The translations under genes were made by a program, and so were the position numbers. The notes under the pieces are model-generated. The model saw only the letters and a program-made list of their open reading frames with translations. It searched no databases and was not told the DNA's origin. From positions 17,128,489 to 17,192,488 of the forward strand of contig OW121742.1 of NCBI GenBank assembly GCA_933228675.1: 64,000 bases of DNA, read 5' to 3'. This document shows, piece after piece, positions 23,791 through 37,984 of the stretch. The first letter of the stretch is position 1, and each line of letters begins with the position of its first letter. The stretch is from Stomorhina lunata (lineage: Eukaryota > Arthropoda > Insecta > Diptera > Rhiniidae).

Positions 23791-25559
23791 ATCCATATCT
23801 TTTTCATAACAATCAAGACTTTTGTGAAGATTTAACTTTTTTTTGCATTTTTGCTGCTCTTCCCGGAGCCTCCTTATTATTCTGCTGTTGGTATTTACCA
23901 AAATTCATTGTCAATTTATTCTTAAGGACAAATGTGGAAAATTTATGTGCTTTTTTGTTCTTCCTTCGTCTTTTACATGAGCGGAGAGTATTTATGTAAA
24001 TATTTTCATGTGTTGTCGTTTTCTTGATTCATGTTTTTGGTATTTTTGTCAAATAAATGAACAAATATTTTAATATTAATTTTTGTACAAAAACTACCCG
24101 GCCATAGAACATAAGAGGACAGAAGAAATAAGAAGATTTATTTACAAATTCATGTATTTCTTGATGTTCAACACGACGTATGAATAATATTAATTTTAGA
24201 AACATTTAAATAAAATGAAAAGACTAAAAGAATATATTAATTTTAACAAGTCATTCCAAAAAAAAAACCCAAATAAATTAAAGGTAATAGATAAATTTAC
24301 AAAACCGCAACCACAAAAATGAATTGCTTAAGGTTTCATGTCGAAATGGTAAATGTTCGAATTTATAGATTTTTACAAATCATTTCTTAAACTAAAGAGA
24401 ATTTTCCAACAAAGATTATGAAATATACAAAAGAATTTTGTAAAAGGGCTTTTTCTTTGAACTTATAAATAAAGTTAAAATATTAGAGTCCTTTTTTACA
24501 CCCATATTTTTTGCACGTTTTCTGAATTATAAAAGTAATTTTCGAAACGTGTTTAACATTTTCATATTTCTTCTGTTGCAATTTTCTTCATTCCAAAAGC
24601 AATTTACACCGTAACCTTCAAATAAATATTTATTACTTTCGGAGCACAAAAAACACACGATACGATAACAAAACTACAAGCGTGAGACTTTTTGGGTATT
24701 AGAACGAAAAACCACAACTCAAGCCAAAACTATTTAAGTACTTCGAGGAAGAGAAAATCCATAAAATTACAAATTGCACTTCACGAGTAGGAAAATAAAT
24801 GAACTTAAAGTCCTCCCCTCTAATAAGAAAGAAAAACATATAAATTTTGGCAAAAATATTAAAAGAATTTATTTCACAAAATTTCATTTTATTTTTATTT
24901 CTATGATTAAATAAACAAGAATTTATATCTTTATCTGATTTATTAAACTGTGACAAATTTGTCAACACTTTCGATATTTTCTTCAATTTTTCTGATCTAT
25001 TTTTCTAAAGGTAAACAAAAATTCTAGTGTGAAAGTGACATTTTCATCATCACATGTCAAATTTATTACGATAATGAAGGAAATTTTTTCTTTAATATCT
25101 TATTTATAAATAATCTTGGCAAATATTTTATTTATACATAAAAAATTCAAAAGTATTAATAATCTAAAAAAAAGGGTGAAAAGACATTTGTTGGCTTTTT
25201 AGGCTTAATAAATAAATGTATAAGAATTATTCTAATTTGTTTGAAATATTGTACTTAGGTCTTTTGCAAATGATCTAGTTTAGCCAGAATTTATGTTTTT
25301 TTTTTCTTTAGCCTCTTTTATTTAAATTAGAAAAAATTAATTATATTTTTCAAATAACAAGCGAAAAGGGTTAATTAATCTCAGGCGCTTATTTTGACAT
25401 GAAAAGACAAATTTTGTTAATCAGGAAATGTTTAATTAAATTCAAAAAGATTTACAAAAGCAAAATTCTTTAAACTAAATCTGAAATGTACAAAAAGAAT
25501 TTGTAATTCTTGAAGAAACAAATCTCCAGAAAATAATTATTTCTATTTATTATTAAAGT
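23791..25559. other. AT-rich non-satellite sequence, no gene seen
   Basis: Unique-looking DNA. A 95-codon minus-strand ORF (24699-24986) is Lys/Phe/Asn-rich, has no family resemblance and no coding support. I see no splice-flanked exon. Confidence 0.4.
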
Positions 25560-25850
25560 TGTCTAAAATTTCCAAAGAAAAGTAATCGATAACTTTATAT
25601 TTACATAATAAAGTAATCGATAACTTATTCGAAAAAAAGTTATCGATAACTTTTTCGAAAAAAAGTTATCGATAACATATTTCTATAGAAAAGTTATCGA
25701 TAACTTTCTATTTAAACAAACAAGTTATCAAAAAATTTCTATAGAAAACTTATCGATAAATTTATTTTTCTATAGAAAATATATCGATAACTTTATATTT
25801 CTATAGAAAAGTTATTGATAACTTTTTATTTCTATAGAAAATTTATAAAT
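25560..25850 (+). repeat. Satellite family B, array 4 (short)
   Basis: About eight or nine degenerate TTATCGATAACTTT units in the orientation of array 1, opposite to arrays 2 and 3. It grades directly into family A. Confidence 0.85.
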
Positions 25851-28830
25851 TTTTTTCATTAGAAAATATTAAATTTTTTATGAAAATTTTTCTATAACAA
25901 ATTTTATGTGAAAAATGTTTTATAGAAACACTTTATATGAAAAATTTTATATAGAAACATTTTGTATGAAGAACTTCGTGTAGAAAATTTTATGAAGAAT
26001 TTTCTATTAAAATTTTATATGAAAATTTTCTTTCCTATCAAAAAATTTTATATAGAAAAATTTTATATGAAAAATTTTACATAAAAAATTTTCTGTAGAA
26101 AAATGTTATATAAATATTTTCTATAGAAAAATTTTTATAGAATAATTTTATATATTATATTCTATAGAAAATTAAAAAAAAAATTATTTGAAAAATTTTA
26201 TATATAAAATATTATACAAAAAATTTTATATGAAAAAATTTTTATATGAAAAATTTTCTGTAGAAAAATTTTATATGAAAAATCTTCCATAGAAAAATTT
26301 TGTATGAAAAATTTTCTATAGAAAAATTTTATATGTAAAATTTCTTTAGAAAAATTTTATACCAAAATTTTCTATAGAAAAATTTTATATGAAAAATTTT
26401 TATAGAACAATTTTATAAAAAAAAATATCTATAAAAAAATTTTACATGAAAAATTTTTTATAGAAAAATTTTATGTGAAAAATGTTCTGTAGAAAAATTG
26501 TATATGAAAAATTTTCTATAGAAAAATTTTACATAAAAAATTGTCTGTAGAAAAATTTTATATAAATATTTTCTCAAAAAATAACAAAATAGTCGGGATG
26601 TATAAATATTTTCTATAAAAAAATTTTATATGAAAAATTTTGTATGAAAAATTTGCTATAGAAAAATTTTTTATAAAAAAATGTTCTATAAAAAAATTTA
26701 ATATAAAAAATTTCTATAGAAAAATCTTATAAGAAAAATTTTCTATAGAAAAATTTTGCATAAAAATTTTCTATAGAAAAATTTTACATAAACATTTTCT
26801 AAGAAGAATTTTATATAAATATTTTCTATGGCATAATTTGATATGAACAATTTTTATAAAAAAAATTTCTATAGAAACATTTTATATAAAAAATTTTCTA
26901 CAGTAAAATTTTATAGAAAAATTTTTATTTGAAAAATTTTGTATAAAATGTGTTCTTGAGAAAAATTTTATATTAAAAATTCGATAGAAAAATTTTATAT
27001 GAAAATTTTTCTATAAAAAAATGTTTACAAAAAATTTTAATGAAAAATTTTCTTATTAAAATTTTATATGAAACATTTTGTATTAAAAAATTTTATATAA
27101 AAATTTTCTACAGAAAAATTTTATATGAAAAATTTTCTAGAAAAAAATTTTATATACAAATTTTTTATAGAAAAATTTTATACAAAAAAAAATTTTATAG
27201 AAAAATTTTATACAAAAAAAAATTTTATAGAAAAATTTTATACAAAAAAAATTTTTATAGAAAAATTTTACATAAAAAATTTTCTGTAGAAAAATTTTAT
27301 ATAAACATTTTACATAAAAAAATTTTGTATAGAAAAATTTGATATGAAAAATTTTTATAGATAAATTTTCTGTAGAAATATTTCATATAAAAAATTTTCT
27401 ACAGAAAAATTTTATAGAAAAATTTTGTATGAAAATTTTTTATAGAAAAATTTTCTATGAAAAATTTTCTATAAAAAATATTCTAAAGAAAAATTGTATA
27501 TGAAAAATTCTATAGGAAAATTTTATATAAACAAATTTTTACAAAAAATTGTATATGAAAAATTTTCTATAGGAAAATTTTATATGAAAAATTTTCTATA
27601 GGAAAATTTTATATGAAAAATTTTCTATAGAAAAATTTTCTATGAAAAATTTTCTATAGAAAAATTTTCTATGAAAAATTTTCTATAGAAAAATTTTCTA
27701 TGAAAAATTTTCTATAGAAAAATTTTCTATGAAAAATTTTCTATAGAAAAATTTTCTATGAAAAATTTTCTATAGAAAAATTTTATGTGAAAAATTTTCT
27801 ATCGAAAAATTTGATATGAAAAATTTTCTTAAGAAAAATTTTATATGAAACATTTTCTTGAGAAAAATTTTATATCAAAATTTTCTATAGAAAAATTTTA
27901 TATGAAAAATTTTTATAGAAAAATTTTATATAAAAGATTTTCTACAGAAAAATTTTACATGAAAAATTTTCTATGAAAAATTTTCTATAGAAAAATTTTC
28001 TATGAAAAATTTTCTATAGAAAAATTTTATGTGAAAAATTTTCTATCGAAAAATTTGATATCAAAAATTTTCTTAAGAAAAATTGTATGTCAAAATTTTC
28101 TATAGAAAAATTTTATATGAAAAATTTTCTATAGAAAATTTTTCTATGAAAAATGTTCTGTCGGAAAATTTTGTATGAAAAACTTTCTATAGAATAATTT
28201 TATGTGAAAAATTTACTAAAGAAAAATTAATATGAAAATTTTTGTATATAAAAATTTTACGTGAAAAATTTTCTATAGAAAAATTTAATATGAAAAATTT
28301 TTTATAGAAAAATTTTTTATAGAAAAATTTTTTATGAAAAATTTTTTATAACAAATTTTCTATAGAAAAAATTTTATATGAAAAATTTTTTATACAAATT
28401 TTTTTTATGAAAAATTTTATATGAAAAATTGTTTTTAAAAAATTTTATGTAACAAATTTTATATAAAAAATTTTATATGAAAAATTAAATTTTATTTTTC
28501 ATAGAAAAATTTTATATGAAATATTTTCTATAGAAAAATTGTATATAAAATATTTTCTATAGAAAAATTTTATATAAAAAATTTTCTAGAAAAAAAATTT
28601 TATATGAAAAATTTTCTACTAAAAAATTTTTACTAGAAATTTTATATGAAAAATTTTTACAAGAAATTTTATTTGAAAACTATTCTATAAAAAATTTTAG
28701 ATTAAAAATTTTCTATCAAAAAATTTTATGTTCAAAATTTTCTATCAAAAAATTTGATATTCAAAATTTTTCATCGAAAATTTTTATATAAAAAATAACA
28801 AAAAATTTGAATAGAAAAATTTTAGATGTT
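25851..28830. repeat. Satellite family A, block 4 (TATATGAAAAATTTTC variant)
   Basis: About 3 kb of degenerate ~29 bp units in which ATATGAAAAATTTTC replaces ATATCGAAAATTTTC. A homogeneous stretch near 27600-27790 is identical in type to family D (TCTATGAAAAATTTTCTATAG). A reversed copy of the 24 bp CCCGACT motif is embedded at 26574-26597. Confidence 0.9.
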
Positions 28831-30360
28831 AGAGCAATCCTTAATAATTTGTTTATACTCGGTTTAAATATAATCTAGTGTAAGTGGTAGTACTTTCTTA
28901 TTTGTTTGTTAAATATATTAAGAGCTAGAATATTTAAAAATTCTTTTTTATACCGACAAGAGAGAAGCAAATCCACTTCAACAACAAATTAACAAAAGTT
29001 TAATTTAACTTGTTCATAAAATGTTTACCAGTAAGAAACTTTGATAAAAGTTCTTTAAGTCATGTTTGGTCTAGAATATTTAAATAAAAGTTTCCACTGT
29101 GACGTCATTATCAATTGAAGACACGTGTCGTACGAAAATGTATGTGGATAAAGAAATTTGAGATGCCTAACAAATTTTAGCTAAAGTTAAATATAGTTTA
29201 AGAACCCTATAACGAACGAATTTGCCAATAGAGAACATTATATGTGTTCTTCCATAACTCCTGATTTTTTCTTTAAAGTTCTTTTTTTATGCAATTTCAT
29301 TAACGAAGATTTTTTTTTTAATCTTCTTATCTTATCTTTAAATTTTTTACTTAGGATTTCTCTTAGCTTAGACACAAACCATAGAATAAGTTAAAGCTCT
29401 GGCCAAAAAAAAATTGGCCATGAATAGGATTGGGAAAAACGTTTTTTTATTCTTATGAAATGGTTACAGATTTTTTCCTTTCTTAATAAAATATTAGATA
29501 TAAGGGCACTTATCCACGGTTTACTGTAAATGCATTTTACTGAATTCCTTTGTAGGCGGGTGAAAATATTTAAATTTTCTGTTGTTTATTGAAATTTATT
29601 TTACACTAATTATACTTTTATATTATTTTCTTTTTCTGGTATTTATTTTTTTTATGATTATTATTTGTTTACAATAATTTTGTGTTTATTGTTGATGATT
29701 TTAAAGAAATTTTGATCATGACCGTGATCAGTTTTAATTTTTTATTTTGCCATTTGGAATTTGCTCCCATTGTTTTGGGATTTATATTACGAAATAATTT
29801 ATAATTATACGAGTATTCACAAAAACATTTTTTTCCTTTTGCAATTTTGAACAATAAAACGTCATTAAATTTCATGGGGTAATTTTCCGCAACGTAAACT
29901 CTTTCTTGTGACTCGTAGTAAATATTTAAATAATTTCTGAAATACATTAAAAAAAAATAAAATTTCATTCATTAAAATTTATTTAAATGAATTTTTAAAA
30001 TACTCATACATTAATACCTACAATATTTTGGAAAAGGGTAAAAGATAATGAAAACTTCGAGTGTCTGTCTGTGTGTAGGTTGGAAAAATCTTTTCTTGTT
30101 TATTGTGAATAATTTGCAATTGTTTTTGATTTTATATCATTTTAATAATTTATTGCTAAATGGGTTATGTCGTGTTTTATATCGCCAAAGACGTCATTAA
30201 AGTTTTGAAATCATTTTCAATTCAAGTGGGCGCACAAGTTGTCAATTTGCTTTGTTTTGATATTTATTTGGAAAATTTGTGAAAAAATACCTTTTCACAC
30301 AAAAGGAGTATTTTTTTAAGTGGGTGTGATAAACGTGTTGTAGAATCCGGAAATTAAATA
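28831..30360. other. AT-rich non-satellite sequence, no gene seen
   Basis: Unique AT-rich DNA. A 99-codon minus-strand ORF (29669-29968) has no recognisable domain. There is a short GTGTCTGTCTGTGTG run near 30061. Confidence 0.4.
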
Positions 30361-31260
30361 TTTTTTTTTAACAAAAATAGAAAATTTTTAACAATAATAG
30401 AATATCTTCTACAGAAAATTATTTATAATAAAATGTTTCTAAATTCCACTATTAAATATTTGTCAGATAAAATTCTTCTATAGAAAATTATCTAAAATTA
30501 TGTTTCTTTAGAAATAATGTTTCTTTAGAAAATTTTTAATATAAATTTGTCTATAGAAAATTTTTTTACATAAAATTTTTCATATAAAATTTCCTATATT
30601 AAGAAAATTTTTTATAGAAATTTTTCTATAAAAATTGTTCATATATAATTTGTAAATCTAAAACTTTTGTATATCATATTATAGAAGAATTTTATGCGAA
30701 AAATTTCCTATAGACGAATTTTATACGAAAAATTTGTAGCAGAATTTTATAAGAACATAAACATTTTCACACGCAATGTTGTTTATAGAAGAATGTTATA
30801 CGAAAAATTTTCTATAAAAGAATTTTATACTAAAAATTTTCTATAAAAAATTGTTTAAGAAAAACTTTCTATAGAAGGGTTTTATGTGAACAATTTTTTA
30901 CGAAAAATTTTTTATAGAAGACTTTTAACGAAAAAATTTTTTATAAAAGAATTTTATTCGAAAAATTTCGTATAAAAGAATTTTATTCGAAAAATTTCGT
31001 ATAAAAGAATTTTATGCGAAAAGTTTCCGATAGAAGAATTTTTTCCGAAAAATTTTTTATAAAAGAATTTTATGTGAAAAATTTTTTATATAAGAATTTT
31101 CTTTATGCGAAAAAGGAGGAATTTTATGCAAAAAATTTTCTGTATAAAAATTTTATTTGAAAATTTTCTGTAGAAAAATTTTCTGCAGAAAAATTTTCTG
31201 CAGAAAAATTTTATATCAAAAATTTTTGATCGACGAATTTTATAATAAAATTTTTCATAC
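30361..31260. repeat. Degenerate satellite, family A-like
   Basis: Loose repeats of TATAGAAGAATTTTATGCG and GAAAAATTTTC types with variable spacing. They precede the regular family C array. Confidence 0.8.
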
Positions 31261-33128
31261 AAAATTTTTCTAAAGAAAAAAATTTTTTTTTTTTCTATAA
31301 AAACATTTATAGAAAATTTTTATAAATTTTTCATAGAAAATTGTTCATATAAAATGTTTCTACAAAATATTTTTTTTTATTTTTCATATAAAAAAAATTT
31401 TCTTTAGAAAATTTTTCATATAAAAAAATTTTTTATAGAAAATTTTTTATAGAAAATTTTTTATAGAAAATTTTTCATATAAAAAAATTTTCCATATAAA
31501 AATTTTTTCTATAAAACATTTTTCTAAAGGAATTTTTTCATATAATAAATTTTCTATAGAACTTTTTTCATATAAAAAATTTTTCTATAAAAAATTTTTC
31601 TAAAGAAAATTTTTCATATAAAAAAATTTTCTATAGAAAGTTGTTTATATAAAAATATTTTCTATAGAAAATTTTTCATATAAAAAATTTTTCTATAGAT
31701 AATTTTTCATATAAAAAATTTTTCTATAGAAAATTTTTCATATAAAAAATTTTTCTATAGAAAAATTTTCATATAAAAAATTTTTCTATAGAAAAATTTT
31801 CATATAAAAAATTTTTCTATAGAAAAATTTTCATATAAAAAATTTTTCTATAGAAAAATTTTCATATAAAAAATGTTTCTATAGAAAAATTTTCATATAA
31901 AAAATTTTTCTATAGAAAAATTTTCATATAAAAAATTTTTCTATAGAAAAATTTTCATATAAAAAATTTTTCTATAGAAAAATTTTCATATAAAAAATTT
32001 TTCTATAGAAAAATTTTCATATAAAAAATTTTTCTGTAGAAAAATTTTCATATAAAAAATTTTTCTGTAGAAAAATTTTCATATAAAAAATTTTTCTGTA
32101 GAAAAATTTTCATATAAAAAATTTTTCTGTAGAAAAATTTTCATATAAAAAATTTTTCTGTAGAAAAATTTTCATATAAAAAATTTTTCTGTAGAAAAAT
32201 TTTCATATAAAAAATTTTTCTGTAGAAAATTTTTCATATAAAAAATTTTTCTGTAGAAAATTTTTCATATAAAAAATTTTTCTGTAGAAAAATTTTCATA
32301 TAAAAAATTTTTCTGTAGAAAAATTTTCATATAAAAAATTTTTCTGTAGAAAAATTTTCATATAAAACATTTTTCTACAGAAAATTTTTCATATAAAAAA
32401 TGTTTCATAGAAAAAATTTTTCTATAGACCTCTAATAAAAAATTTTTCTATAGAAAAATTTTCATATATAAAAAATTTTTCTATAGAAAAGTTTTCATAT
32501 AAAAAATTTTTCATATCAAAAATTTTCTGTAGATAATTTTTTATATAAAAAATTTTTCTATAGAAAAGTTTTCATATAAAACATTTTTCATATCAAAAAT
32601 TTTCTATAGATAATTTTTTATATCAAAAATTTTCTATAGAAAATTTTTCATATAAAAAATTTTTCTATAGAAAAATTTTCATATAAAAAATTTTTCTATA
32701 GAAAAATTTTCATATAAAAAATTTTTCTATAGAAAAATTTTCATATAAAAAATTTTTCTATAGAAAAATTTTCATATAAAAAATTTTTCTATAGAAAAAT
32801 TTTCATATAAAAAATTTTTCTGTAGAAAAATTTTCATATAAAAAATTTTTCTGTAGAAAAATTTTCATATAAAAAATTTTTCTGTAGAAAAATTTTCATA
32901 TAAAAAATTTTTCTGTAGAAAAATTTTCATATAAAAATTTTTTCTGTAGAAAAATTTTCATATAAAAAATTTTTCTGTAGAAAATTTTTCATATAAAAAA
33001 TTTTTCTGTAGAAAATTTTTCATATAAAAAATTTTTCTGTAGAAAAATTTTCATATAAAACATTTTTCTATAGAAAATTTTTCATATAAAAAATGTTTCA
33101 TAGAAAAAAATTTTCTATAGACCTCTAA
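31261..33128. repeat. Satellite family C, 31 bp unit
   Basis: A regular 31 bp period: TTTTCATATAAAAAATTTTTC plus TATAGAAAAA. Variants with CTGTAG replace CTATAG in the later part of each half. The array is a tandem higher-order duplication: both halves end in TGTTTCATAGAAAAA followed by TATAGACCTCTAA (near 32400-32432 and 33092-33124). Confidence 0.95.
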
Positions 33129-34740
33129 CATCAAGTTTTTAAAGATACTTCTAAGAATTTTGTTTATTTGTATTAGTGTCTATATACATAATCGATGAAG
33201 TGATATATTTGCTTCATTTAATAAACAATAATTTATATTTTTGACAGATTTGCGAAACATTTGTTATCACATTTCTCAAAAATTACTTATAAATTTATTA
33301 CAGTGACAGATGTTACACCAAAAGATTATATTAAAATACTAATCAAGTTGTTTTTACCAAAATCAAAAACAAATTATTCTATAGATCCATTTAAGTTAAA
33401 TAGAAAATAATAAAGACATTTTCAGTTTTAATGTCTTTGACAAATCAGTATTAATCACATGATGATTATTAACATTTTATGGATTTTCCTGAGGAAAAAC
33501 AAAGTATTTTTTGTATGTTAATGGATCATAAAAACTAAGAATACATTGGGAAATATTTAGAACGATTTTATTAGGGGTATTCAAAAATGTTTTTGAGAAG
33601 GTTATATAAAACAAGGAAAATGTTTGAAAGAAACCTTAATGTACGTTAGAATAAAAACATCTTTGGTCTGGCGAAGTAAACCAGTCTAAACTAGTACTTA
33701 AGTGATGTAAATAATTAGTTGGCTGATTTGCTTGTTAACAAACTGCATTACCCTGTTCGTTGCCATCCTTTTATGTAAATTTAATTTATTATAATTTACT
33801 GACAATAACAATTGCAATTTATATTATTTAAATTTCATTTCAATGTTGTCGTCAATAAAATAAAATAATTGTGTAAAATTTCCTTTTTTGTAATTAATGC
33901 GAAAATAAATGTTTTTTAAGTTAAGTCGTTTGTGTATATAGAAACATGAACGTGCATGTTTTTATGGCATATTTGATTACAAAACAATTACAGATAAAAT
34001 TATGTACAATCGTATTAATATTTTAAAGTAATTTATTGACTTTAAGAGTGGAAGAGATTAACTTTTCGACTGCATTAAATGCCACAAATGAGCAACTTTT
34101 GGAAAAACTTGTAAAGCGGCCTAGTGGAGGTTTTAGGCCCAGTTGAGGAGATATAGAAACCATTTTCAAAGATTTCGAAACACGTGCAACATTTTGAGAT
34201 ATTCGCGAAAAAGCAGTTTTCGGTTGGGTCGTAGTACTTTATTACCTCCAACTCTCATATTTGCAGAGTGATTTTCAAATTTTAAACACTTTTGGAAAGT
34301 CGAGGGATCAAGCTTTTACTAGCTGCTTGGATTGGGCTTGTATTCTAAGAAATATGATAAATTTTTACCAAAGTTTTTTATTGAATTTTTCGCAATCTTT
34401 AAAATTCAAAAGCACTCATTTCAAATGTTTTCTATAAGAATCTATTTTGTTTTATATGGTACTTTAAAAGTTGTTCTATATAGAAAAAACGAGATATTAA
34501 TAATTGATATCGGTTTACATTTACAAAAGTAATTCAACATTTTCCAAAGTTTAAATTTTTCGATTGCGAACAAAGTACTCAATTATTTCAAATTTCTTTT
34601 TATAAAAACCTATTTAGTTTTATATAGTTCTATTCAGAAAAAAAAAACGAGATATTAATAATTGATATCGGTTTATATTTTCAAAAGTTATTTATCATTT
34701 TTCAATGTATCATTTTGGACGATACTAAACTTTTGTTTGC
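33129..34740. other. AT-rich non-satellite sequence, no gene seen
   Basis: Mostly unique. Two similar segments, about 34440-34520 and 34600-34690, share GAGATATTAATAATTGATAT followed by CGGTTTA, suggesting a ~170 bp partial tandem duplication. A 66-codon ORF here has no family resemblance. Confidence 0.45.
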
Positions 34741-35800
34741 CTAACTCATCTTAAGTAATTTTCAATGGCGCCACCTGCCGAAAATTGATCAAACCAACTT
34801 ACAAACCTTACTCGGTCCATGTGCAACAACTTTGCTTAAGATCGTGGCATGATCAAGCTCACAGTTTAAGATTTAATTCACTTTAAGCTATTTTCGGTGG
34901 CGCCACCTATCGGAACTTGGTCATACAAACTTAGTAATGATCGTCGGCTCATGCGCAACAACTTTTCATAAGACAACTTTACATGATCAAATGCATATTT
35001 TACTATTCTATAAAGGACATACAGACAGACAGACAAACATTCATCATACCCTTCACCACCATAGGTATGTATGTAACGCATTGAAATATTTGTCCTAGAC
35101 CCACCTTTAAGTATGCCAATAGGCTTAGAATCACTTTCTTAGTCGATTTAGCGATGTCAGTCCGTCCGTCCGTATGGACGTCTGGCTGGACCCCCATGTA
35201 ATCAAAGTACATTTCGCACAGATAATTTTTTTTTATTATAATGGCACCATGGCTATTAAAATCTGTCAAAATCGTTCCATTATTTATGGTACCTAACTTC
35301 CCTGAATTGTGGTCTAATTTCCCTCATTTTTCATGTAATTCAAAACAAATACTACTTATATAAACCAAAATCACTGTACCAAATTTCCTTGAAATCGGTC
35401 CACGTTCGACCATGGCTCCCATATAAACTTTTTTATCAAAATGCACTGAATGAAACAATTGCTGGTTGACTGACTGGACCCCCATGTAAACCATGTAATC
35501 AAAGTACAGGTCGCAGATCATTTTTTGATAGTCTATTGGGCTATTGACATTCGTCCAAATCGGTTCATTATTTATGGTACCTTCCATAGGTCTCCCGGAA
35601 TTGATATTTTGGCCACAAATATCAATATTTTTTTATGAAATTTTAAACAAATACTGCTTATATAAACCAAAACCACTGTAACATATTTTGAAATCGGTCC
35701 ATATTTGACCATAGCTCCCATATAAACTTTTCTATCAAAACGCACTAAATTAAACAAAAATCACTAAAACGCTCGTAAATCTGAAGATAATGAGAATTTT
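34741..35800. repeat. Dispersed fly repeat with internal duplications
   Basis: A composite dispersed repeat. One unit of ~133 bp occurs twice (from about 34758 and 34891), each with GGCGCCACCT and GCAACAACTTT. A ~300 bp unit then occurs twice (about 35190 and 35490 onward), each with GTAATCAAAGTAC, ATTATTTATGGTACCT, AATCGGTCCA and GCTCCCATATAAACTTT. The GTCCGTCCGTCCG run at 35161 is typical of abundant fly interspersed repeats. Minus-strand ORFs here follow the duplication and are not genes. Confidence 0.75.
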
Positions 35801-36002
35801 GAGTTTATTTTTTTCATACATAATTTTTGTAAAATCTGTAATCAATTTGCCAAATTTCGAGATAATCGGTTTTCATTTGACTCTAGCTCTCATATGAGCC
35901 CAAATGACGGAAACATCTTAAATATATAAATTAGTACATGGCCTAGTCGGTTTATGAAAAGCTCAATTAAGATAATATTAAGATTTTTAGTCTGATTAAA
36001 AA

Positions 36003-36386
36003 AATGAAAACCACGTTTTATTAGGAACTAAATTCTCTTATTGTATTGATATAAACTTTTATGAGCTTTCTTAGAAGAATAAGTAATAAAAAGCTACTAA
36101 AATCAAAAAAGTGGACAAATTTTATTTTTTTAGGTATTCTTAACAAAAACAAATACTTTCGGTTTACAAACGTATCAAAAATGATATGCAATATTAAAGC
36201 GCCATCTGTCTTCTTTTATTTACTGTTGAAAAAAATATAATCGCATATAAATTGGCTGAGATAAGCATCGATAAGTTGACGAGCCTCGTTAAAATCGGTT
36301 TTTTGCGTGTAACTCCTAAACTTATTTCTAAACGTATTTCTCAAATTTTTTACACTCGGGTCGTTTCCCGAGTTGTTTTAGTGTAA
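36003..36386 (+). repeat. Inverted-repeat arm, left
   Basis: About 380 bp matching the reverse complement of 38861-39270 at clearly visible but imperfect identity. Shared landmarks: ACGTTTTATTAGGAACTAAA, AAAAAGCTACTAAAATCAA, ATCGATAAGTTGACGA and GGTCGTTTCC. Near its inner end is a perfect hairpin, ACTCGGG/CCCGAGT (36354-36360 and 36367-36373). Confidence 0.8.
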
Positions 36387-36820
36387 TTTATAAACATTGA
36401 GGAACAAAACTGAACAGGGGTGTAGGGTAAAGATAATTTTAATAGTAAAATCATTTGTAAACAAATTTTAAGAAAAAATTATCAAAAAATTTCTATGAAC
36501 CTCAAAAATGTCCTCAAAATCATCACAAAACTCGTAAAAATGTCAAGAATAATAAAAAGTTTTTGAAATGCGCAAAAAAATCTAAAAATTTCGAATACCT
36601 TGAAAAGTTTTCAAAACAACAAAATAATCGTTAAATTTCCATAAAAAAAAACTTAAAAATAACCAAGTGTCATAAAAAACATACAAATTTTCAAAATAAC
36701 AAAAATATTTCAAATTGACAAAACAATCAAATTATTTTACTTTTGAATTTAAATAAGTAAAATTTCTACAAAATATTTAAAATAACAGGAAATCGTTAAA
36801 ATTCAAATGAAAAGTAAAAG
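36387..36820. other. A-rich sequence, no gene seen
   Basis: A-rich DNA with loose TCAAAAT-type repeats between the left arm and the 291 bp satellite. No ORF. Confidence 0.4.
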
Positions 36821-37984
36821 TGAAGATCAGTAATAAACATCATCTATTTTACTTAGAAATTTTAAGAAATAGAAAACGAGAATTATATTGTTTCGTGATT
36901 TTAATCAACACTTAATAACATGTTACCAAAGAAGCTCAGTTAGATCGAATTTCTCGGCATGTCTGAGAAAAGTTGATGAAAAAATAAAGAATATATTTCC
37001 GTTTTCCAATTTACCAAAATATGTTGGATAAATAGACAATTTTTACTACTGAATTTCGATAGTGGTTAACCCAATATTCTGTCGTATTCTCTTCGCTGTG
37101 GAGCAGAAAAGTGAAGATCAGTAGTAAACATCATCTATTTTACTTAGAAATTTTAAGAAATAGAAAACGAGAATTATATTGTTTCGTGATGTTAATCAAC
37201 ACTTAATAACTTGTTACCAAAGAAGCTCAGTTAGATCGAATTTCTCGGCATGTCTGAGGAAAGTTGATGAAAAAATAAAGAATATATTTCCGTTTTCCAA
37301 TTTACCAAAATATGTTGGATAAATAGACAATTTTTACTACTGAATTTCGATAGTGGTTAACCCAATATTCTGTCGTATTCTCTTCGCTGTGGAGCAGAAA
37401 AGTGAAGATCAGTAATAAACATCATCTATTTTACTTACAAATTTTAAGAAATAGAAAACGAGAATTATATTGTTTCGTGATGTTAATCAACACTTAATAA
37501 CTTGTTACCAAAGAAGCTCAGTTAGATCGAATTTCTCGGCATGTCTGAGGAAAGTTGATGAAAAAATAAAGAATATATTTCCGTTTTCCAATTTACCAAA
37601 ATATGTTGGATAAATAGACAATTTTTACTACTGAATTTCGATAGTGGTTAACCCAATATTCTGTCGTATTCTCTTCGCTGTGGAGCAGAAAAGTGAAGAT
37701 CAGTAATAAACATCATCTATTTTACTTAGAAATTTTAAGAAATAGAAAACGAGAATTATATTGTTTCGTGATGTTAATCAACACTTAATAACTTGTTACC
37801 AAAGAAGCTCAGTTAGATCGAATTTCTCGGCATGTCTGAGGAAAGTTGATGAAAAAATAAAGAATATATTTCCGTTTTCCAATTTACCAAAATATGTTGG
37901 ATAAATAGACAATTTTTACTACTGAATTTCGATAGTGGTTAACCCAATGTTCTGTCGTATTCTCTTCGCTGTGGAGCAGAAAAT
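36821..37984. repeat. 291 bp tandem satellite, four copies
   Basis: Exactly four units of 291 bp starting at 36821, 37112, 37403 and 37694 (each begins TGAAGATCAG). Units 2-4 are almost identical. Unit 1 differs at a few shared positions, for example GTGATTTTAATC where the others have GTGATGTTAATC. The complexity is far higher than in the ~30 bp families. No ORF is conserved through the units. The array lies inside the inverted repeat pair. Confidence 0.97.

Noticed and set aside
36821..37984. Hammerhead in the 291 bp satellite (contains CTGAGGA)
   Set aside because: No stem II can be drawn after the core and no properly spaced GAAAC follows.
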